NCBI RefSeq assembly: GCF_024363565.1
Contig: NZ_JAJEKE010000004.1
Location: 124,001 to 188,000 of the forward strand
Origin: Lutispora saccharofermentans
Lineage (GTDB): Bacteria; Bacillota; Clostridia; Lutisporales; Lutisporaceae
DNA length: 64,000 bases
Reading direction: 5' to 3'
Shown piece by piece: positions 58,661-64,000 of the stretch; the first letter of the stretch is position 1, and the number at the start of each line of letters is the position of its first letter. Both the position numbers and the translations under genes were made by a program. The notes beneath the pieces are model-generated. The model ran no database searches and was not told the DNA's origin. It saw only the letters and a program-made list of their open reading frames with translations.

Positions 58661-60063
58661 CCGTGCAATTCCAGACCTATAGCTGCCAGACACGCTTCTC
58701 CCACAGCCTCCGACAAAGTAGGATGGGCATGTATAGTTTTTATCACATCCATTACACTCAACTTTTTATTCACGGCCAAGGCCAGTTGCGCAATGAGCTC
58801 GGTAGCCTTGGAGCCCAAAATAGATCCGCCCAGTATTCTGCCGTCTTCCTTGTTGTATATAACCTTGACATATCCGTCCCCCTGCCCTTCTATCAAGGCC
58901 TTGCCATTGCCCTGAAATGAGGACTTTGCTACTGCTGCACCGCTGCATATTTTTCTGGCTAACTGCTCATTCATCCCTACGCTGCCGATCTCCGGGCTGG
59001 AATAGATGCAATGAGGAACTGCACTATAATCGATCTCGTATGCTTTACCCATGATGTTCAAAACTGCCGTCCTGGCTTCCTGATATGCGACATGGGCTAA
59101 CTGTTCACTCATGGTCACATCACCTACTGCATACACCCCGTCCAAATTTGTCTTCATGCTGTTATCGGTTACGATGCGTCCTTTTTTTATATCTCCCCCC
59201 AATTCCGAGAAACCAATTTCCTCAACAGACGCTTTTCTCCCTACACAAACCAAAATTTTATCACATTCAATTTTTACATGGCTTCCGTCCTTCTGTTCAA
59301 TCTTCAGGCTCATGCCGCCGTCAATGCCACACTTTTCATAGCTCTGTGCTACGCAATTGGTGTAAATCCTTATACCATTTTCTTCAAGAGACCATTTGAG
59401 GGCTTCTCTTGTTTCTTCATCTTCATTTGGAATGAGGGATGGAGAAAGCTCCACAATGGACACTTCTGCTCCCATCCGTCTAAATATAGAAGCGAACTCC
59501 ACTCCTATAACTCCTCCTCCTATGATAGCCAGTTTTTTCGGCAGCTCCGAAAGAGCAAGAGCATGGGTACTGTTGATCACATTTCTCCCATCTATGGGAA
59601 ATCCGTGTATCTCAATTTCCTTAGATCCCGTTGCTATAATAATGTTTTTCGCAACTACTTCTTCTGTGCTACCATCATCCTTAGTTACTAAAATGGAGCT
59701 ATTGGAAATCAGACGCCCTTTTCCTTTTAATATATTGACTTTGTTTGCATTCAAAAGATATTGAACTCCACCCGTAAGCTGGTTGACAGTCTGATTTTTG
59801 AATTTCATGGCTTTCTGAAAATCCAGTTTGACATTATCGGCGTGAACACCGTACATACCGGCTTTTATTGTGTCTTGATACGCTTGGGCGCAGCGGTTCA
59901 ATGCCTTGGTAGGTATACAGCCCACATTCAGGCAGGTTCCTCCCAAGGTTTCATATTCCACCAGCGTCACGCTCGCTTTCAGTCTTGCCGCTGCCAATGC
60001 AGAAGCATACCCGCCAGGGCCGCCCCCTAATACTGCAATATCCACAACACTTTTTCCGCTCAT
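58657..60063 (-). CDS. acoL: Dihydrolipoyl dehydrogenase (E3) of the acetoin dehydrogenase complex
   Basis: A 468-residue flavoprotein. FAD motif AVLGGGPGGYASALAAARL, redox disulfide motif GGTCLNVGCIPTKAL, NAD motif AIIGGGVIGVEFASIF, and the C-terminal HAHPTLSEAVGEA with the catalytic His. No N-terminal lipoyl domain is present. ATG 60063 has GGAGG 8 bases upstream. It is the last gene of the acetoin operon. A 16-bp hairpin lies between it and the SDR gene, so it may be transcribed partly separately. Confidence 0.92.
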   Translation of the reverse strand: MSGKSVVDIAVLGGGPGGYASALAAARLKASVTLVEYETLGGTCLNVGCIPTKALNRCAQAYQDTIKAGMYGVHADNVKLDFQKAMKFKNQTVNQLTGGVQYLLNANKVNILKGKGRLISNSSILVTKDDGSTEEVVAKNIIIATGSKEIEIHGFPIDGRNVINSTHALALSELPKKLAIIGGGVIGVEFASIFRRMGAEVSIVELSPSLIPNEDEETREALKWSLEENGIRIYTNCVAQSYEKCGIDGGMSLKIEQKDGSHVKIECDKILVCVGRKASVEEIGFSELGGDIKKGRIVTDNSMKTNLDGVYAVGDVTMSEQLAHVAYQEARTAVLNIMGKAYEIDYSAVPHCIYSSPEIGSVGMNEQLARKICSGAAVAKSSFQGNGKALIEGQGDGYVKVIYNKEDGRILGGSILGSKATELIAQLALAVNKKLSVMDVIKTIHAHPTLSEAVGEACLAAIGLELHG

Positions 60064-60122
60064 CACATAATCCTCCTTATATGGTTTTCACCTTATCAGC
60101 TTTTTAGTCAAGGATAAAGAAC

Positions 60123-60166
60123 AAAGGACTTTGACCTGCAAACTTTTATTCAGGTCAAAGTCCTTT
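60123..60166 (-). promoter_or_regulatory. 16-bp perfect hairpin between the SDR and E3 genes
   Basis: aaaggactttgacctg and caggtcaaagtccttt pair exactly around a 12-base loop. The following T tract on the minus strand is weak, so it may be a processing site or attenuator rather than a full terminator. Confidence 0.6.
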
Positions 60167-60178
60167 AACTGCAAATAT

Positions 60179-60973
60179 TTAGTAAATGACACTCCCGCCA
60201 TCCACATTGATGTTCTGACCAGTTATATTCTGGGCTAAATCAGAAACGAGAAATAGAACCATGTTAGCGATATCATTAGGTTCCTGGGGTCTCTTGAGTG
60301 GTATTTGGCTACCGGAGAAGCTTTTAAAAGCTTCATCTTTTACCTTTTCATCTCCACTGTTAGTCATAAGATCGAGCTGCTTTTCCCACATATTTGTTCT
60401 GATAATACCTGGGGAAACAGCATTGATGTTTATATTATCTTGTGCGACCTCCCTGGCCAGCGAATTGGTGAGAGCTATGATCCCTGCTTTGGCTGCCGCA
60501 TAGATTGCTGCTTGAGGTGCCCCCATTTTGGCAGCGATTGAGGATATGTTCACGATTTTACCTTCTTTTTGGGGAATCATATGCTTCAAGGCCGCCCTGC
60601 ATCCGTTAATGGTGCCCTTAAGGTCTATGTCGATTAGATTGTCTATTTCTTGCTGGGTCAGATCCAATATTGGCTTCATCAGACCAATACCCGCATTATT
60701 GACCATAATATCCAGCCTTCCGAATTCCTTTACTGCAGCATCAACTAAATTGAAAACCTCTTTTTCTTTAACAGTATCAACTTTGAATACTTTTGATGCT
60801 GCACCCATTTTTCTGATCTCTTCTGCAGTCTTTAAAGCTCCTTCATCATTGCTGCGATAGGCGATCCCTACAGAACAGCCCGCTTCGGCAAGCTTAAGAG
60901 CAATGGCTTTACCCAATCCTCCTGCTGCACCTGTAACAATAGCCGCTTTACCATTTAAATTTATAGAAACCAT
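60179..60973 (-). CDS. Short-chain dehydrogenase/reductase (acetoin/diacetyl or butanediol type)
   Basis: A 264-residue SDR. The cofactor motif is AIVTGAAGGLGKAIALKLAEAG, with NNAG (MVNNAGIGLM) and active-site S-YxxxK (IVNISSIAAKMGAPQAAIYAAAKAG). Placement between E1 beta and E3 genes of an acetoin dehydrogenase operon suggests acetoin reductase/meso-butanediol dehydrogenase, but by sequence it could equally be a 3-oxoacyl-ACP reductase-type SDR. GAGGAG lies 8 bases before ATG 60973. Confidence 0.75.
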   Translation of the reverse strand: MVSINLNGKAAIVTGAAGGLGKAIALKLAEAGCSVGIAYRSNDEGALKTAEEIRKMGAASKVFKVDTVKEKEVFNLVDAAVKEFGRLDIMVNNAGIGLMKPILDLTQQEIDNLIDIDLKGTINGCRAALKHMIPQKEGKIVNISSIAAKMGAPQAAIYAAAKAGIIALTNSLAREVAQDNININAVSPGIIRTNMWEKQLDLMTNSGDEKVKDEAFKSFSGSQIPLKRPQEPNDIANMVLFLVSDLAQNITGQNINVDGGSVIY

Positions 60974-61023
60974 ACTACCACTCCTCATTTTGATTAGCTC
61001 TATCCATTTATAGCAAATTTTAT

Positions 61024-61995
61024 TTACTTTAAAATCTCCTTCACGCTTTCTATGATGGTGTTTTTATTGGGCAGACAATACTGTTCAGGCATTCCGAAAG
61101 GAAGAGGCACATTGGCCGCTCCCAATCTCTTTATGGGCGCCTTGAGATAAGGGAAGAAATATTCGCTTATGACAGCGCTGATTTCCCCTCCGATTCCGCC
61201 CCTCTTAGGTGCCTCGTGCACAATGACTGCTCGTCCGGTCTTTTTAACTGACTGTCCGATAGTCTCTTTATCTAAAGGTATCAGGGAGCGCGGATCTATA
61301 ATTTCCACATCTATCCCTTCCTTTGCCAGTTCCTTAGCTGCTTCCAGAGCTTGATGAACTAAAGCCTGAAGCGCAATAACCGTCACATCCTTGCCTTCCT
61401 TAACTATTTTAGCCTGGCCCAAAGGAATAGTATATTCTCCTTTAGGCACTTCTCCCTTCATTCCAAGAAGAGCCTTATGTTCCAGGAAAAGTACAGGATC
61501 ATTGTCACGGATAGCGGCTTTAAGCAAGCCCTTGGCATCATATGCATTTGAAGGCATGACAATCTTCAGCCCGGGAAAATTCATAAACCAGCCTTCAACA
61601 CATTGAGAATGCTGCGCCGCTGCGCCAAAACCAGCGCCCTGGGGCGCTCTCACTGTCAGCGGCACGCTCAGCTCGCCGCCGGACATATAACGTTGCTTTG
61701 GCCCTTGATTTCCGACAGCATCAAAAGCCAAAACTATAAAGTCGGCAAATTGCATTTCAGCTATGGGCCTTTTGCCGGCCATGGCAGCACCCACTGCAAA
61801 GTTAACATATCCGGATTCGGCGATAGGCATATTGAATATACGGCTGGAGCCGAACTTTTGATAGAGTCCTGCGCACTGGCCAAAAGCGCTGCCCATCTTG
61901 GCTACATCCTCACCGATGATAAACACGTTCTGGTCTCTTTCCATTTCTTCCATTTGGGCTTCCATCACAGCTTGGGAAAAAGTAATTTCTCTCAT
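61024..61995 (-). CDS. acoB: Acetoin dehydrogenase E1 beta subunit
   Basis: A 323-residue transketolase-like protein: EITFSQAVMEAQMEEMERDQNVFIIGEDVAKMG, MPIAESGYVNFAVGAAMAGKRPIAEMQFADF, and HEAPKRGGIGGEISAVI. It forms the TPP-binding alpha2beta2 E1 with the product of the preceding gene (start and stop overlap as ATGA). The complex cleaves acetoin to acetaldehyde and transfers acetyl to the E2 lipoyl arm. Confidence 0.9.
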   Translation of the reverse strand: MREITFSQAVMEAQMEEMERDQNVFIIGEDVAKMGSAFGQCAGLYQKFGSSRIFNMPIAESGYVNFAVGAAMAGKRPIAEMQFADFIVLAFDAVGNQGPKQRYMSGGELSVPLTVRAPQGAGFGAAAQHSQCVEGWFMNFPGLKIVMPSNAYDAKGLLKAAIRDNDPVLFLEHKALLGMKGEVPKGEYTIPLGQAKIVKEGKDVTVIALQALVHQALEAAKELAKEGIDVEIIDPRSLIPLDKETIGQSVKKTGRAVIVHEAPKRGGIGGEISAVISEYFFPYLKAPIKRLGAANVPLPFGMPEQYCLPNKNTIIESVKEILK

Positions 61996-62972
61996 AGCAG
62001 TTCACCTCCCAGATTTGTAGCATATACCTGATCAAGGTCTAACGTTTCCTCAGGGGTAGGCATAGGTGCATTTTCAGCATAATCAAAGGCTTCATCTATC
62101 CGTTTCTGAACACTCTCGGCAATTTCTTCAAGCTGCATATTTGTGACACCTTGCTCTAACAGGAGCTTTTCCATCCTCTTGATACAATCGCCCTTAAGCG
62201 CTTCTTCATACTCCTTATTATCACGATAGAAACAAGGGTCTCCTTCAAAATGCCCTCTAAAGCGATAAGTCTTGGCCTCAACTACGCTGGGTTCGCCTTT
62301 CTTAGCTTTAGCTATTGCCTCTTCAACTGTTTCCTTTACCTTGACAACATCATTGCCGTCAATAGTTACCCCGGGCATGCCATAAGCCATGCCGCGTATG
62401 GAGAGATCCTTTATCTTGGTCTGCTCGTATATTGGATTGGAAATGGCCCACCCGTTATTTTCTATGTAAAAAACAATAGGAACGTTTAATAAAGCTGCGA
62501 TGTTCATGCCTTCATGCACATTTCCTTCACTCGCTGCTCCATCACCCATAACACATACCACAGCCGCATCTTTTTTGTCTTGTTTCAAGGCCCAGGCATA
62601 ACCTACGGCTTCCGGTATTCCTGCACCTAGCATACCATTGACCGGCAGTATTTTATCCTTCTTGCTGGATATATGAAAGGTAAATGCTTTGCCCCGATTA
62701 TATCCGGTGCTCTTGCCAAACAGCTCCGCAGTCAGCTTTTTTAAATCAAGCTTATTTGCCAGGCCGGGATGAAAACGATGAGTCGGAACCAGATAATCAT
62801 CGGGCCCTAGAGCATTAATAACTCCAACCTGTGCAGCTTCCTGTCCAATACCCAGATGAAAAAAACCTTGAAGCTTGCCTTTTGCCAGAAAAGCAATAAT
62901 TTTTTCTTCATACTTACGCCCAAGCACTAACTGCTCATAAAACTTAAGCAGTTCACTTTTTGAGTATTTCAT
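61992..62972 (-). CDS. acoA: Acetoin dehydrogenase E1 alpha subunit (TPP-dependent)
   Basis: A 326-residue subunit with the TPP motif MGDGAASEGNVHEGMNIAALLNVPIVFYIENNGWAIS and the start MKYSKSELLKFYEQLVLGRKYEEKI. Assignment to acetoin rather than pyruvate dehydrogenase rests on the gene order (E2, E1 alpha, E1 beta, SDR, E3) and subunit sizes. GGAGG lies 7 bases upstream of ATG 62972. Confidence 0.88.
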   Translation of the reverse strand: MKYSKSELLKFYEQLVLGRKYEEKIIAFLAKGKLQGFFHLGIGQEAAQVGVINALGPDDYLVPTHRFHPGLANKLDLKKLTAELFGKSTGYNRGKAFTFHISSKKDKILPVNGMLGAGIPEAVGYAWALKQDKKDAAVVCVMGDGAASEGNVHEGMNIAALLNVPIVFYIENNGWAISNPIYEQTKIKDLSIRGMAYGMPGVTIDGNDVVKVKETVEEAIAKAKKGEPSVVEAKTYRFRGHFEGDPCFYRDNKEYEEALKGDCIKRMEKLLLEQGVTNMQLEEIAESVQKRIDEAFDYAENAPMPTPEETLDLDQVYATNLGGELL

Positions 62973-63040
62973 CCTTACACCTCCATTTTGTTTTTTGCAT
63001 CAGTAAAAATGTCGCGCTGATCCTTCCTTTCACCTCCGAC

Positions 63041-64000
63041 CTAAACCAGATACCCATTTAGGTTTGCCATGATTTCCTTTATAGATGTTAAGAATCTAAC
63101 CGCCGGTAGCCCGTCCATCACAGCATGGTCAGCAGTAAGAGAAAGAGTAGTAATAGGCCGGACAGCCATTGTACCGTCTTCTGATACTACTACTTCCTTA
63201 CGAGTTGTTCCTATCGCCAGTATGGCAGCTTCCGGAGGATTGATTATCGGTGTAACAATGTCAACATCAAACATTCCTAAATTGCTTATAGTAAAAGTCC
63301 CACCCGTCATATCATCAGAGTTTATGCTCTTATCCTTGATTTTTTTTGCTAGAGCTTTCAGTTCCCTTGATATATCCAGTACGCTTTTTGTTTCCACATT
63401 TTTTATTACGGGCACAAATAATCCTTCTTCAGTACCCACTCCCACACCGATATTTACCGACTTGTAAAAAATGAGCTTGTTATCTTCTATGGAAGCATTA
63501 AGAACCGGATTCTTTTCCAAAGCTAACCCCACTATCTTCACAAATATATCGGTGACGGTTACTTTATGGCCTTGTTCTGCATAGTCATTCTTTAAAGCTA
63601 TAATTTGAGTCACATCAGCTCGTGTGGTCATAGTTCCCTGAGGTGAACGCCGCAGACTCTCTGCCATTCTTTCCCCTATCACCTTTCTAAGGCCACTGAG
63701 AGGTTTTTCTTCAAGTATGGTCTTGGGCCCTTTTGCTTCCTGTTGCTCTTTTCCGTTTCCCACTGCTTCCCCCTGTACTGTGCTTCTTTCGCCGGATGAT
63801 TCAGCAATATAAGCTACAACCACACCAACGTCCACCGTTTCATTTTCACCAACCAGGATTTTATCCAGGATACCATCGGAGGGAGCCTCAATCTCATTGG
63901 TTATTTTTTCGGAAGTTATTTCAGCAAGCGATTCTCCCTTTTTTACGTGATCACCTTCCCGTTTCAACCATTTGACAAGTGTACCTTCCTTCATGGTCAT
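63041..64000 (-). CDS. acoC: Acetoin dehydrogenase E2 (dihydrolipoamide acetyltransferase), N-terminus beyond window
   Basis: The visible 319 residues contain the lipoyl domain with the lipoylated Lys in AEITSEKITNEIEAPSDG, a peripheral-subunit-binding-like linker (PLSGLRKVIGERMAES), and the catalytic domain ending TLSLTADHAVMDGLPAVRFLTSI with the DHAVMDG active site. The first visible Met is internal: the E2 family begins some 10 residues earlier with a MPKLG-like motif, so the gene runs past 64000. The linker is short, so there is a single lipoyl domain. Confidence 0.9.
   Translation of the reverse strand: MTMKEGTLVKWLKREGDHVKKGESLAEITSEKITNEIEAPSDGILDKILVGENETVDVGVVVAYIAESSGERSTVQGEAVGNGKEQQEAKGPKTILEEKPLSGLRKVIGERMAESLRRSPQGTMTTRADVTQIIALKNDYAEQGHKVTVTDIFVKIVGLALEKNPVLNASIEDNKLIFYKSVNIGVGVGTEEGLFVPVIKNVETKSVLDISRELKALAKKIKDKSINSDDMTGGTFTISNLGMFDVDIVTPIINPPEAAILAIGTTRKEVVVSEDGTMAVRPITTLSLTADHAVMDGLPAVRFLTSIKEIMANLNGYLV

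Overview
The window comes from a strictly anaerobic, amino-acid-fermenting member of the Clostridia (Bacillota). This is inferred from strong GGAGG ribosome-binding sites, T-box leaders, tungsten aldehyde oxidoreductase, glycyl-radical and selenocysteine enzymes, AddAB, and ECF transporters. No species can be named from sequence alone. There are no rRNA or tRNA genes and no CRISPR array. Most genes are ordinary chromosomal genes in short operons. Intergenic and even coding space is seeded with small palindromic repeats of at least four kinds.

Layout. 1-4.9 kb: 3' end of a chemoreceptor, a DUF2500 protein, an OmpR/VanR-like two-component pair, and a soluble CZB chemoreceptor. 4.9-7.3 kb: the YjjI glycyl-radical enzyme and its YjjW activase. 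7.4-10.2 kb: a tungsten aldehyde:ferredoxin oxidoreductase with a polyferredoxin and a MoaD/ThiS-like carrier. 10.4-15.7 kb: a four-subunit flavin/Fe-S amino-acid or amine dehydrogenase operon behind a sigma-54 promoter, with a PAS-AAA+-Fis activator upstream. 15.6-23 kb: addA and addB. 23-27.4 kb: a YdcF-like gene, a Cys-rich protein, and a TetR-HelD-ACP-like operon with a perfect 34-bp operator-like palindrome. 27.6-31.6 kb: an AraC/GyrI regulator, an ECF S-component and kinase, DUF3842, and a ferredoxin-type aldo/keto reductase. 31.7-32.6 kb: debris of a conjugative-type element. 32.7-37 kb: a GC-richer block (DASS-type permease, MFS transporter, AbgB-like M20 hydrolase) that looks acquired. 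37.2-37.9 kb: two XRE genes with paired operators. 38.3-43.4 kb: a betaine-reductase component B operon (GrdI, GrdH with an in-frame UGA for selenocysteine, BCCT transporter) with a divergent TetR regulator. 43.4-51.5 kb: DUF3841, an NSS sodium symporter, and IleRS and ProRS, each behind a T-box. 52-57.5 kb: a tightly overlapping operon joining an extracytoplasmic phosphodiesterase, an ECF transporter, a molybdopterin-binding-fold-like protein, MobB and a kinase-like protein. 57.5-64 kb: a LuxR regulator facing an acetoin dehydrogenase operon whose E2 gene runs off the window.

Physiology. Betaine is probably imported and reduced by a selenoenzyme. Amino acids or secondary amines are oxidised by the sigma-54-controlled dehydrogenase. 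Aldehydes go to the tungsten enzyme, and acetoin is cleaved to acetyl-CoA and acetaldehyde.

The two most unusual observations are as follows. (1) A 134-bp multi-hairpin element is inserted in the same orientation and entry/exit frame inside two unrelated protein genes (helD at 24.8 kb, the phosphodiesterase at 52.1 kb). Compensating indels keep both frames open, which resembles the Rickettsia palindromic elements. (2) The 52-57.5 kb operon could be a pterin-cofactor or nucleotide salvage system that has not been described.
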